From contig JAJRWB010000021.1 of assembly GCA_024276995.1 (NCBI GenBank), positions 34,417 through 98,416 of the forward strand: 64,000 nucleotides of DNA. The letters run 5' to 3'. This DNA is from Candidatus Eiseniibacteriota bacterium (GTDB lineage Bacteria; Orphanbacterota; Orphanbacteria; Orphanbacterales; Orphanbacteraceae). The notes under the pieces are model-generated. The model searched no databases. It saw only the letters and a program-made list of their open reading frames with translations, and had not been told where the DNA came from. How positions within the stretch are numbered: the first letter of the stretch is position 1; every line of letters starts with the position of its first letter. Positions 27,749-36,944 of this stretch are shown here, one piece after another. The position numbers and the translations under genes are program-made.

Positions 27749-28744
27749 ATGAGTTCCATTCTCGATACGGTGCTTCTTTTCGCGCTCCCCGCTTCGGGCA
27801 AGTCGGAAGTGCGCAGGTACATCGACGGCCTTTCCCCCGACGTCTGCCGGAACGAAATGCACATCGGTCCCACGTTGCAGCTCGACGACTATCCGTATGT
27901 CCATTTCATGCACCGCATCGACGATGAGCTGCACGCCCGGGGTGTGGATTACATCTTCTACCGCGGGCCGGCCCGTCCCTTCCGGGACAATTTCGAGTGG
28001 GGAACGCTGATCCATCTTCTCAACGAAGACTACGACGATCTCGAGGCGGGCCGCACATTCGCCGTCCCGTCGGCGGCGCAGCTTCTCTTCGACCGTCTCG
28101 ACGAAGCGCGCGCGAAGGTGGGGCTTCCGCGCGCGCTCGGCGATGTACCGTACGCGGTCCGGCGGGACGTGGCGGCGGCGCTCGAGGAGGAATGCGCCGC
28201 GCACCTGGCGGAGAGGAACGAGACGAACAGCGCCGACCGCGAAGGGAAGACGGTGATCATCGAGGCGGCGCGCGGCGGGCCGAACGGCGCCGCCTTCCCG
28301 CTGACTCCCCCGCAGGGTTACGAATACTCCCTTTCAATTCTGTCGGAGAAGATTCTCGACCGTGCGGGAATCCTTTACGTATGGGTCACGCCGGAGCAGT
28401 CGCGGGGTAAGAACATCGAAAGGGGCCGGCCCGACGGCCAAGGATCGATCCTCTTCCATTCCGTCCCGATGGAAGTGATGCTCGGCGAGTACGGTTGCGA
28501 CGACATGGAGTACCTCATCGGGAAGTCGGGAAAGCCCGATACGATCCGCGTGGAGAGGATCGTGTCCGAAGGAGATCGCTACGTCACCCGGGAATGGTGG
28601 ATCCCGGTGGCCCGTTTCGACAACCGCGACGATCTCACCACCTTCGTGCGCAACGACCGCGCGGAGTGGAAGGACGACGAGATCTCCCGCCTCCACAAGG
28701 GCCTCGGCGACGCCCTCGGGACGCTCGCGCGGCTGCGCGGATGA
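27749..28744 (+). CDS. P-loop NTPase-like protein of unknown function
   Basis: 331 residues with GGAGG eight bases before the ATG. A Walker-A-like sequence, LLFALPASGKSEVRRY, lies at residues 10-24, and the enzyme-like QLDDYPYVHFMH could supply acidic residues. There is no membrane segment. EAARGGPNG near residue 170 and VWVTPEQSRGKNIERGRPDG near 215 look like conserved active-site loops of a nucleotide kinase fold. A kinase acting on a small metabolite is possible, given the transporter upstream, but this is speculation. It is followed by a good intrinsic terminator. Confidence 0.65.
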   Translation: MSSILDTVLLFALPASGKSEVRRYIDGLSPDVCRNEMHIGPTLQLDDYPYVHFMHRIDDELHARGVDYIFYRGPARPFRDNFEWGTLIHLLNEDYDDLEAGRTFAVPSAAQLLFDRLDEARAKVGLPRALGDVPYAVRRDVAAALEEECAAHLAERNETNSADREGKTVIIEAARGGPNGAAFPLTPPQGYEYSLSILSEKILDRAGILYVWVTPEQSRGKNIERGRPDGQGSILFHSVPMEVMLGEYGCDDMEYLIGKSGKPDTIRVERIVSEGDRYVTREWWIPVARFDNRDDLTTFVRNDRAEWKDDEISRLHKGLGDALGTLARLRG

Positions 28745-28772
28745 AAGGCGATGTCGCGCGCGGTGAATCGAC

Positions 28773-28796
28773 GCCCCGCCGCCGGCGGGGCTTTTT
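28773..28796 (+). terminator. Intrinsic terminator
   Basis: GCCCCGCC (28773-28780) and GGCGGGGC (28784-28791) form an 8-bp stem with a 3-base loop, followed directly by TTTTT. It ends the 26221-28744 operon. Confidence 0.8.
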
Positions 28797-28887
28797 CGCT
28801 TTGCTGTAAGATCCCACCTTCTCGTCGGACCCACGGTGTAGCCGCCCCGATCGGTTCGATCCGCGGGCGCCCCTGCAAGGAGCAAGC

Positions 28888-31041
28888 GTGAAGATTCCCG
28901 AGACCGTGGCGAGGTTGTTTCGCCGAAAACGAATAGAGCCTTCCTACCCGGCGCTTCCCAATATCTCGCCCGACGGGGAGTCGAACGTTTCCGGCATCTA
29001 CGTGGTGGGTGAACTCGCCGGAACGCCTCTCGTGAAGCTCGGCCTCAACGCCGGGCACGATCTCGTGCAGAGGATCGGCCCCGCCCTTCTCAAGGAACGT
29101 GGCGGCGGCGGCGACGATGCGTACGATCTCGTGATCATCGGTGCGGGCAGCTCGGGCATCGCCGCCACGGTGGCGGCGAAGGATCTCGGCCTCAGGGTGG
29201 TCGCCCTGGAAGCGGCGGCGCTGGCGAACACCTTCGTCACCATGATGAAGGGGAAGCTCCTCTTCGCCGAACCGGAAGCGCTCGAGAAGACGTCGCGGGT
29301 CTGGTTCGAAGAGTGCCGCAAGGAGGAACTTCTCGATCGGTGGCGGGCCATGGTGCGCGACGAGAAACTCCCGATCCATGAACAGGAGAAGGTGGTCGAT
29401 ATTCGTGGCGTGAAAGGCGCGTTCACCGTGGTGAGCGACGCGGCGGAGTACAAGGCGAAGCGCGTCGTTCTCTGCATGGGCAAGGCGGGAAACCCGCGCC
29501 GCCTCGGCGTGCCGGGGGAGAAGGAAAACGCAGGGAAGATCCACCACAACCTTCTCGACGCAGACGATTTTCATGGGAAGAAGATCGTCATCGTCGGCGC
29601 GGGCGACGTGGCGTGCGAGGCGGCCGTCGCCCTCGCGTCGGACTCGACGAACGACGTAGTTCTTTCCGCCGTCGATCCGGAATTCACCTATCCGAAGAAG
29701 CGAAACATCGATGCCGTTCGGGAGCTTGAATCGGAGGGGAAGCTCGAAATACTCCTCTCTTCGAGTGTGAAGAAAGTCGGCGCCGGCGATCTCGAAATCG
29801 AGCTGGGAGACGGCTCGCGTGTGACACGCCCGTATGACGCCCTCTTCGAGATGATCGGCGCCGAGCTTCCCCTCGGCTTCTTCAGGAAGGTGGGGATCCG
29901 ACTTCAAAACGCCTGGACTCCCGGTCGGTGGGTCGCCCTCGCCGCCACGTTCCTTTTCGTCTACTCGCTCTATGCGCTCAAGAGCTACGGAAAGGGTGCC
30001 GTGTCGTGGCCCTTCGATCATCTGATCACCCCGGAGACGTACGATGCCGCGCTTTACGGGCTGTTCCGTTTCTTCTTCGCTCCCTTTCGGTCGTTCCTGA
30101 GTCCCGAGGCGTTCCGCGACATCGCCGGTGACCACGGCTACCAGCAGGGATTCCTCTACAGCGGCCTCTATACGCTCGTCATGGTGGTGTTCGGCTTCCA
30201 GGCGCTCGTGAGGTGGGGGAGGAAGGCGAAGAACCGGAAGTACCAGACATGGCGCTACGCCAGCCTGATCTCGTTCCAGGTCGCTTTCTTCATCATTGTG
30301 AATCTCGTGGCGGTTCAGGCGCTCAGCGTGAAGTACGCTTGGCGCGCGTGGGGCCTCTACCAGCCGTTTCCCCTCTTCTTCAACACGTTCTTCTGGTGGT
30401 ATCCGGACGATCCCGCCTGGGTGATGTGGCTGTTCATCGGCGCGGGGCTCGCCGGCACCTTCGTGGCGATCCCGTTGCTCGCGCGAAATCATGGAAAACG
30501 GTTCTGCACGTGGATCTGCGGATGCGGCGGTCTCGCCGAGACGCTGGGCGACCGGTGGCGCCACCTCTCGCCGAAGGGAGAGCGATCGAGATTGTGGGAG
30601 TTCCAGGGCGCGGTGGTGCTTCTCGCGTCGTTCATGGTCGGTATCGTGGTGGTGGGGATCTATCGTACCGACGGGAACAACGCCTGGTGGAAGGCGTACA
30701 GCTACCTCGTCGATTTCTGGCTCGTCGCGGTCATCCCGGTCGCCCTTTACCCGTTCTTCGGCGGAAAGGTCTGGTGCCGCTACTGGTGCCCGCTCGCCGC
30801 ATACAACGGTCTCTTGGCGAAGTGGTACGGCCGCCTCAAGATCGTTTCCAACAGCAAGTGCATCAGCTGCACCCAGTGCTCGCTCTACTGCCAGGTCGGC
30901 GTCGACGTGATGGCCTTCGCGAAGAACGAGGCGGCGTTCGATAACACCAACTCGAACTGCATCCAGTGCGGCATCTGCATCGATGTCTGCCCGATGGATG
31001 TCCTCTCGTTCACCACGGAGAAGAAGGAAGAGTCGGCGTAG
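28888..31041 (+). CDS. Fusion of flavin/NAD(P)-binding oxidoreductase with NapH/NosR-type membrane ferredoxin
   Basis: 717 residues from a GTG with AAGGAG upstream. Residues ~75-345 are a thioredoxin-reductase-like two-dinucleotide-fold domain (IIGAGSSGIAATVAA near 85; IVIVGAGDVACEAAVAL near 230). Residues ~350-600 carry six or so membrane helices. Two Cys-rich NapH/NosR-type motifs follow (RFCTWICGCGGLAE and KVWCRYWCPLAAY), and then two ferredoxin motifs, CISCTQCSLYC and CIQCGICIDVCP. The protein could pass electrons from NAD(P)H through flavin to membrane iron-sulfur centres and onward to quinone or periplasmic carriers. That role fits the multihaem cytochrome region further on but is inferred. 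It stands alone after a terminator. Confidence 0.85.
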   Translation: MKIPETVARLFRRKRIEPSYPALPNISPDGESNVSGIYVVGELAGTPLVKLGLNAGHDLVQRIGPALLKERGGGGDDAYDLVIIGAGSSGIAATVAAKDLGLRVVALEAAALANTFVTMMKGKLLFAEPEALEKTSRVWFEECRKEELLDRWRAMVRDEKLPIHEQEKVVDIRGVKGAFTVVSDAAEYKAKRVVLCMGKAGNPRRLGVPGEKENAGKIHHNLLDADDFHGKKIVIVGAGDVACEAAVALASDSTNDVVLSAVDPEFTYPKKRNIDAVRELESEGKLEILLSSSVKKVGAGDLEIELGDGSRVTRPYDALFEMIGAELPLGFFRKVGIRLQNAWTPGRWVALAATFLFVYSLYALKSYGKGAVSWPFDHLITPETYDAALYGLFRFFFAPFRSFLSPEAFRDIAGDHGYQQGFLYSGLYTLVMVVFGFQALVRWGRKAKNRKYQTWRYASLISFQVAFFIIVNLVAVQALSVKYAWRAWGLYQPFPLFFNTFFWWYPDDPAWVMWLFIGAGLAGTFVAIPLLARNHGKRFCTWICGCGGLAETLGDRWRHLSPKGERSRLWEFQGAVVLLASFMVGIVVVGIYRTDGNNAWWKAYSYLVDFWLVAVIPVALYPFFGGKVWCRYWCPLAAYNGLLAKWYGRLKIVSNSKCISCTQCSLYCQVGVDVMAFAKNEAAFDNTNSNCIQCGICIDVCPMDVLSFTTEKKEESA

Positions 31042-31072
31042 CGCCCGCGCCGGTTTGACCGGTCGCGGCCGT

Positions 31073-33310
31073 TCAACGCGCTCCGGCGTCGGCGCCTGCC
31101 GGACGGAAGGCGGCGCGCACCCTATTCGCCAGCTTCCTCCCCTCGGCGTAATCGGGGAATCGGCGGACCAGCTCGTCGCTTTGCGCCAGCGCCTCCTCGC
31201 CCCTGCCGAGCGCGGCGAGGATGTTCACTAAGTTGTAACGGGCGCCCCTGTAATCGGGATCGATTTCGACGGCCCTCGCGTAGGCGGAAGCCGCGTCGGC
31301 GAGACGGTTCGCCCCCTGGTGGAGAGAGCCGATATTGTTCCACGCCTTCGCGTAGTCGGGGTCGATGGCGAGAACGTCTTCGTAGGCCCGGAGTGCGGCG
31401 TCGGCGTCGCCCTGCTGTTGGAGCGCGGTGGCGAGGTTGTAGCGCGCCATCACGTACCGGGGCGCCGAGCGGATCGCCTCGCGGAAGGCGGCGACCGCTT
31501 CGGAAAGACTATCACTCCCCGCGAGATCAAGGCCGCGGTTGAGGGCCTCGACCGCCTCCTCCGGCGTATCCGTTCCTTCGCTCCGATCGTCCCCGGCGTT
31601 AACGCTCTCTTCCATTTCCTCGCTCCGAAGAGCCCGGAGGTCCTCGCGCGCTTCCTCGAAGCCCGGCTCCAGGAGAAGGGTGTTTTCGAAAGCCGCGATC
31701 GCCTCCGCGCGCCGTCCGGCCATCCGGTAGACCACGCCGAGGTTGTAGCGGGGCCGGTACGATGACGGGTCGATTCTCGCCGCCGAACGGAGTTCGTCGA
31801 TCGCTTCATCGAGCCGCCCATCCGATGCGAGTGCGATGCCGAGGTTCGTCCGCGCCTCCGCGTAGCCCGGGTCGAAACGCACCGCCAAGCGGTATTCCAC
31901 GAGCGCCTCACCCGTCTTCCCTTCACGGAAGAGGGCGATGCCGAGGTTGTTACGGGGCCTTGCCTTTTCCGGACTCTTCGAGACGGTATCCCGCCAGAGT
32001 GTTTCGTCCGACTTCCACACTTCGTTTCTCGAGTGTGCGGCCGCTGCGAGAGGAACGACGATCAGCGCCGTCGCCAACGCCGCCGTGGCGCGGCCTCGTG
32101 TCGCGGTGGGCGAGGGAAGGAGGGTGAAGAGGAGCGCGCCGAGGGCGATCGCCCCGCCGGCGAGGGGGAGGTAGAGGCGATGCTCGAAGATGACGTCCCG
32201 GATCGGAAAGAAGCTCGACTCCACGGAAAGGGCGAGATAGAAGAAGAGGATGCCGAAGGAAACGAACAGGAGAATTCCCTCCGATTTCCGTGCACGTTCT
32301 TTGGCGGCGACGAGGAGCGCTGAGACGAGGATCACCCCGTGGAGAAGCATGGAACGGAGCACCGCCCCGGAAAGGAGTGAACGGGCCAAGGGATAGTCGT
32401 AGTCGAGGTTCTGCCCGGTGGGGAGGAAGATCAGCCGAAGGTAGGTGACGATCACGCGCATCTCGGTGGCGAAGTAGATCCCTCTCGGTATGGCGGCGGT
32501 TTCCCGCGCCGCGCCGGCGAGCCCTTCGGCGAGGCCGTCCCCGCCGCGGAAGAGGAGGGAGAGGGGCACCACCGGCAGCAGGAGGAGGAAGGGGACGATC
32601 CGTCGGGCGCGGCGGGCATTGAAAATCGGTCCCGGGAAGGCGAATACGTCGCAAAGCGCGATGGCGAGCGGCAGGGTGAAGGCGGTCTCCTTCGTTCCCA
32701 TGGCGAGGAGCGCGGCGGTGAAGGCACCCGAAAGAAGGAGTGCCCGGGCGCGGCGGCTCGTTTTCCGGTCGCGATGCGCCTGGAGGTAGAGCATCATCGA
32801 CAGAAGATAGAAGAGCGCCGCCAGCGAAGCGAAGCGCTGGACGATGTATGTCACCGCCTCGGTCTGCAGTGGGTGACAGGCGAAGAGGAGGGCGGCGAAA
32901 AGGGCGGCGAACCGGCGGCGCGACCGGTCGCTCGCAGCGCACCGACCGCCGAAGAGGAGGAGCGCCAGGCAGTAGACGAGGAGCGACGCGGCGAGGTGAA
33001 TCAGCACATTCACCAGGTGATAGCCGCGCACGTCCTCCGTGCCGATGGCGTAGTTCAGTGCGAACGAGGCGTACCCGACGTGCCGCGTCGGCGAGAGCGC
33101 GCCGGGCGGCAGGAGATGCGACAAGTCGTGAATCGCGCTGTTCTCCACGATGTTCTGGATGTCGTCGAACACGAAGGGCGCCGTGAAGGTGTTCGAGTAG
33201 ACGGCGATCACGGCGAGGACGACGAGAAGCACCGCGGTCGTGTGGAAGGGGAGCGCGCTCTTTCCCGGGGTGGTCTTCCCCTTCCCGGAACTCCCGGTGT
33301 TTTTCGCCAT
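31073..33310 (-). CDS. TMTC-like GT-C membrane protein with long TPR domain
   Basis: The ATG at 33310 with AGGGGAG nine bases upstream is chosen over a longer frame, giving 745 residues. The N-terminal half (~residues 25-430) has about ten membrane helices, with the acidic FVFDDIQNIVEN loop and an LQTEAVTYIVQRFASLA segment equivalent to HPVHVESVAWITERKN in the 6046 gene. The C-terminal half holds eight or nine TPR units (RPRNNLGIALFREGK, AEARTNLGIALASDGR, AKAWNNIGSLHQGANR and others). It is probably a second O-glycosyltransferase of the TMTC type, with a larger TPR scaffold. It converges on the ferredoxin fusion gene. Confidence 0.82.
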   Translation of the reverse strand: MAKNTGSSGKGKTTPGKSALPFHTTAVLLVVLAVIAVYSNTFTAPFVFDDIQNIVENSAIHDLSHLLPPGALSPTRHVGYASFALNYAIGTEDVRGYHLVNVLIHLAASLLVYCLALLLFGGRCAASDRSRRRFAALFAALLFACHPLQTEAVTYIVQRFASLAALFYLLSMMLYLQAHRDRKTSRRARALLLSGAFTAALLAMGTKETAFTLPLAIALCDVFAFPGPIFNARRARRIVPFLLLLPVVPLSLLFRGGDGLAEGLAGAARETAAIPRGIYFATEMRVIVTYLRLIFLPTGQNLDYDYPLARSLLSGAVLRSMLLHGVILVSALLVAAKERARKSEGILLFVSFGILFFYLALSVESSFFPIRDVIFEHRLYLPLAGGAIALGALLFTLLPSPTATRGRATAALATALIVVPLAAAAHSRNEVWKSDETLWRDTVSKSPEKARPRNNLGIALFREGKTGEALVEYRLAVRFDPGYAEARTNLGIALASDGRLDEAIDELRSAARIDPSSYRPRYNLGVVYRMAGRRAEAIAAFENTLLLEPGFEEAREDLRALRSEEMEESVNAGDDRSEGTDTPEEAVEALNRGLDLAGSDSLSEAVAAFREAIRSAPRYVMARYNLATALQQQGDADAALRAYEDVLAIDPDYAKAWNNIGSLHQGANRLADAASAYARAVEIDPDYRGARYNLVNILAALGRGEEALAQSDELVRRFPDYAEGRKLANRVRAAFRPAGADAGAR

Positions 33311-33536
33311 GCTCCCGTTTCTCCCCTTCGACCGACGGTGGACGTCGCCTCGTCTCCGGGCGAGTCTATGCTCCGCGGGCGTCTTTCGCAAGAACGGCGG
33401 CATCGAACCTATCGGTTGTGGGCACCGGCGTGGCCGGGGGCATTCCGCACCAGACATCACCGCGAGCCCGGCACGGTTTTCTGAAGAGTTTTTGAACGGT
33501 GGAGGTGCGCACGACGGTTCCCGCATCGACTGTTTG

Positions 33537-33545
33537 TGCTACTAT
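33537..33545 (+). promoter_or_regulatory. Possible extended -10 element
   Basis: TGC followed by TACTAT (33540-33545) lies 75 bases before the ATG at 33620. The same TTTGTGCTA lead-in recurs at ~35715, before the 35835 gene. No good -35 box is visible. The rest of the 309-base divergent space from 33311 to 33619 shows nothing else. Confidence 0.35.
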
Positions 33546-33619
33546 GAATCGAGTTGCGGAATCGACTGTTCCAGGCGGACGATCGCCGCGACGCAGCGGA
33601 GGAGATAAGAGGAGATAAA

Positions 33620-34063
33620 ATGAAACGTCTTGATCTTTCAAGCCTCCTTCTCCTGTCGATCCTGTTTCTCGATTGCTCGTCTCCGTGGGAGCGAGTTCCC
33701 TTTTCGGTTGTCCCGGATCATCCGAGCGTTGGGGAGAGGGTGACCATTCGATACATTCCCCGGCTGTCGGGGCCTTCCCTGGCCGCCGCCGGACGGGTGA
33801 GCCTTCGTTTCACGCTGCTGGACAAGGAGGGGGCGCCGTTTTCCGACGCCTTGCCGATGAACCGGAAGGGGGATGGGTGGGAGATTTCCTTTCTGCCCGC
33901 AAGCCCCACCCGGGCGGAGCCGGTTCTCCTGGTTTGTGCGTTTATCGACGGGGACGATCCGGAGCGGGAGGACAACAACCGGGACGAGTCGTGGATCGCT
34001 CCCTTTTTCCAGGACGGAAGGCCGGTCGAGGGCGCTTCCTATCAGGAGTATCGAGCCGGATAG
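33620..34063 (+). pseudogene. N-terminal part of a frameshifted TlpA-like lipoprotein
   Basis: The ATG follows AGGAGATAAA. The product has a lipoprotein signal (LLLLSILFLDCSS) and an Ig-like domain (SVVPDHPSVGERVTIRYIP ... FFQDGRPVEGASYQ), then stops at TAG 34061-34063 after 147 residues. The coding continues in another frame, from about 34063 to 35598. One extra base near 34060 would join the two pieces into a ~660-residue protein. Full-length relatives with this arrangement (lipoprotein Ig domain, TPR-like helices, TlpA-type thioredoxin) are common in related bacteria. A sequencing error, a genuine disabling indel or programmed frameshifting cannot be separated here. Confidence 0.7.
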
Positions 34064-35598
34064 GCGAGGAACGGCTCTGCGGTCCTTTCGATTCCTTTTC
34101 CGGGAAGGAGGCGGCTCTCCGATGCCTCGAAAAGGAACTCGGTCTCTATCCTGGAGATCTCGCGGCGAGGATCGCCCGGTGGGAGTATCGCTTTATCGAA
34201 GCGGGGGGCGATTCGTCCGTCGCCGATTCGCTTCGGCTGACGGCTCTCCAGGTGGGGAAGCCGTATTTCGACGGGATGAAAGGATGGGAGGATGTTCCTC
34301 CGGGAATCACGAATCTCCTTTCGCTCTACGCGATGCTCGGCGAAAAAGACACGGCGGACTCTCTCGCTTCTATTCTCTTGCAGCGGTTTCCCGAGGATCC
34401 GCGCGTGATCGAGTACGAATATAGTACCGTCGGCAGTCGTCGTAGGAGTGCTGCGTGCGCCGCGAACCTGGTGACCTTCCTCGAAAGGTATCCGAATACC
34501 GATCGCGCGCCGGCTGCGCGGGGAAAACTTCTGGCACTCTATTCGAGGGAGTTGGACGACACGGAAAAGGCGCGCGCCCGTGTTCGAAGCTCCTTGCCGA
34601 TCGACACGGAAGATCTCTTCGCCTACGCCTGCCGCCTGATGGAAGAAGAAGGCGAACCGGGGGAGGCGGAAGCGATTCTGCGACGGTGCATGGCCGAGCT
34701 GGAAGACGATGGTGATTCCCGCCCGGGTCGATTCTCCCCATATGAATGGATGAAGCGGAAGGAAGAGGAAGGCGCGTCTTGCCGGCGTCGGCTCGCTTCT
34801 CTTTTCGGCCGTCGCGGCGAGACGGAGGAAGCGGCGGCTCTTCTCGAGGGTATCGTGGCGGAGACGCCCGACCAGATCGACGGCGCTCTCTTGTTCAACC
34901 TCGCGCTCTACCAGTCGAAAACCGGCCGCGAGAAGGATGCCTTTGCGACGTTCGATCGTCTTCTCAGGACCGAGGACCCGCCCGAGGGGGTGGTGGAGGA
35001 GGGTCGAGCGCTCTTCGCGAAGGTTCGCGGCGACTCGACCGGCTTCGGTCGCTACCTGGCGGGGGCACTCGCCGAAAGACGAAGGAAAAGGATCGAAGAG
35101 CTTGCGTCGTCCGCGCTCTGCTGGCCCGTACCCGATATCGCGGTGACCGATTCCTCGGGCGATACGCTCCGCCTTTCCGATCTGGCGGGAAAGGTTGTGC
35201 TCATCGACTTCTGGGCGACTTGGTGCGGCCCATGCCGGCGCGCCCTTCCCCTCGTCGAAGAGATTCATCGCGAATATGGGGGGGAGAAGGGGGTCGTCGT
35301 CGTGCCGGTCAATACGTGGGAGCGGCCGGGAGGAGAAGAGCGTCGCCGACTGGTCAACGGACGGTGGGAGGAATTCGGTTTTACCATGCCTGTCTATTTC
35401 GACTCGGATCCCGGGGATCATTATTCGGCCGCGGCGGATCGGCTCGGAGTAACCGCGATCCCGGCGACTTTCTTGATCGGCCGCGATGGGAAGCTCCTCT
35501 TCAAGAGGAGAGGCTTCGGCGGCGAACGAAGCGCGGAAGAGCTTCGTCTCATGATCGAGTTCGCCCTCGGCCGAGAATCGGGGGGGGCACACCTCTGA
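34063..35598 (+). pseudogene. C-terminal part of the frameshifted gene: helical repeats plus TlpA-type thioredoxin
   Basis: An open frame of 511 codons without a good start of its own, in a different frame from 33620-34063. Residues ~1-350 are alpha-helical TPR-like repeats (AILLQRFPEDPRVIEYEYS, ALLFNLALYQSKTGREKDAF). The C-terminal ~150 residues are a TlpA/ResA-like thioredoxin domain with an intact WATWCGPCRR active site and the cis-Pro loop VTAIPATFLIGRDG. As one protein with the upstream lipoprotein part it would be a membrane-tethered periplasmic disulfide reductase, which would suit cytochrome c maturation for the neighbouring multihaem genes. Confidence 0.75.
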
Positions 35599-35834
35599 GC
35601 CGTTCGGGGGAAAGGGAACTGGAATCCAATCCGAACGGATTCAGCGGGTTATGCCCGTGAGAAAACCGCGCAAAAGAGGGTAAATCCGGGAAAAACGGTT
35701 GAAAGCGATGTCCGTTTGTGCTACCCTGGAGCGGTCGAAGTAGCGGAAAGCAGCAAGTGGCAGACAATGTCGTCCCACCAGGCTGATCAGACTCATTCTA
35801 CAATAATTCAGATTCCCGGTTCGGAGGAGCACTC

Positions 35835-36830
35835 ATGAAAAAAGTTGTTACGATCCTCTCCCGTCGGACAGCTCCGGCTCTTCTCTCTCTTCTCGCGGGT
35901 CTTTTCGTCGTGGTCCCCGCGTTCGGGCAGATCACCATGTGGAGCGAGGATTTCAGCGACGTGAGCGACTGGAGCACCTTCCAGACGACGATCACGTCGG
36001 ACGGCGCCGTGGGTACGATCACCACCGACGCGAACAACTGGGGGAAGGCGGAGCCGATCGCGTGGACCGAAGCGGAGTTCGGTTGCGGTCTCCATTCCGA
36101 TGAACTCACCGTAGTGGCCACGAATGTTTACGGTCGCCTCCAGGTGAACATCATGGAGGAAGTGCCTCCCTACACCGAGATCAACCTGATCACCACCCAG
36201 ACGTCCGGGACGTTCACCGCCGACGTGAGCGCCATCACCGGCTGGGTCGGCCTCAAATCGTTCAAGATCGTCTGCTGGGTCGACTGGCAGGCTCCTGCGA
36301 GTGTCAGTCTCGACGAGATCTCCCTCGTCAACACGGGCGGCTGGGCCGATGACTTCGATCCGGCCGATCCGTCCTGGCGCGATGACAACACCAACCCGGG
36401 CTTCAACGCGGTGTTCACCGACATCGCCGGTCCGTACGCCAGGGTGCAGGAAGTGCCGAACGTCGCCTGGGGGAAGGTGCTCTCGCCGGTGCTCACCATC
36501 GACGTGGACGCCGCGCCGACGCTCACCGCCGTGGTGCAGTCCGACGCGACCCTCTCGAACTTCGTCTTCGGTATCCAGGAGGAAGAAGGCGCCTACCAGT
36601 ATTTTGAACTCGGCCGCGGATACGACGCCGGCGTGTTCGTCTACGATTATAAGGCGATCACCGGGTGGAGCGGGACGCACACCTTCTCGATCATGCTCGG
36701 AGTGGAGTCGGGCGATGTCGACGGCTGGGTCGTTTTCGACTCGGTGAAGCTCGATTGTTCGGATGCGCCACCGCCGCCGACGGCCACCGAGAACACCAGC
36801 TGGGGGAGCGTTAAGAGCCTTTTCAGGTAG
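35835..36830 (+). CDS. Secreted protein of unknown function with WGSVKSLFR C-terminal tail
   Basis: 331 residues; GGAGGAG precedes the ATG, and the signal peptide ends at VVVPAFGQ. The mature part appears to hold two beta-sandwich halves of the carbohydrate-binding kind (WSEDFSDVSDWSTFQTT and ADDFDPADPSWRDDN start similar units), both with acidic surface residues. It ends with a Pro linker and the tail NTSWGSVKSLFR. That short amphipathic end looks like a sorting or attachment signal, but this is not established. No catalytic motif was seen. It is followed by the hairpin at 36858 and then the glycosidase at 36945. The stop is TAG. Confidence 0.72.
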   Translation: MKKVVTILSRRTAPALLSLLAGLFVVVPAFGQITMWSEDFSDVSDWSTFQTTITSDGAVGTITTDANNWGKAEPIAWTEAEFGCGLHSDELTVVATNVYGRLQVNIMEEVPPYTEINLITTQTSGTFTADVSAITGWVGLKSFKIVCWVDWQAPASVSLDEISLVNTGGWADDFDPADPSWRDDNTNPGFNAVFTDIAGPYARVQEVPNVAWGKVLSPVLTIDVDAAPTLTAVVQSDATLSNFVFGIQEEEGAYQYFELGRGYDAGVFVYDYKAITGWSGTHTFSIMLGVESGDVDGWVVFDSVKLDCSDAPPPPTATENTSWGSVKSLFR

Positions 36831-36857
36831 ACAGGCTGGAAAAATACAGTATTCTTG

Positions 36858-36888
36858 CGCCAATAGCCTCGAAAAGGGGCTTTTGGCG
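36858..36888. terminator. Intergenic hairpin between 36830 and 36945
   Basis: CGCCAATAGCC (36858-36868) pairs with GGCTTTTGGCG (36878-36888), giving ten pairs and one mismatch. No T-run follows on the plus strand. It may be a terminator or an attenuator in the leader of the 36945 gene. Confidence 0.45.
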
Positions 36889-36944
36889 TATATCGAAAGC
36901 TGCCCGACAAGAGAGAAGGAGATTCCGCCCGGAGGAGGAAAAAA

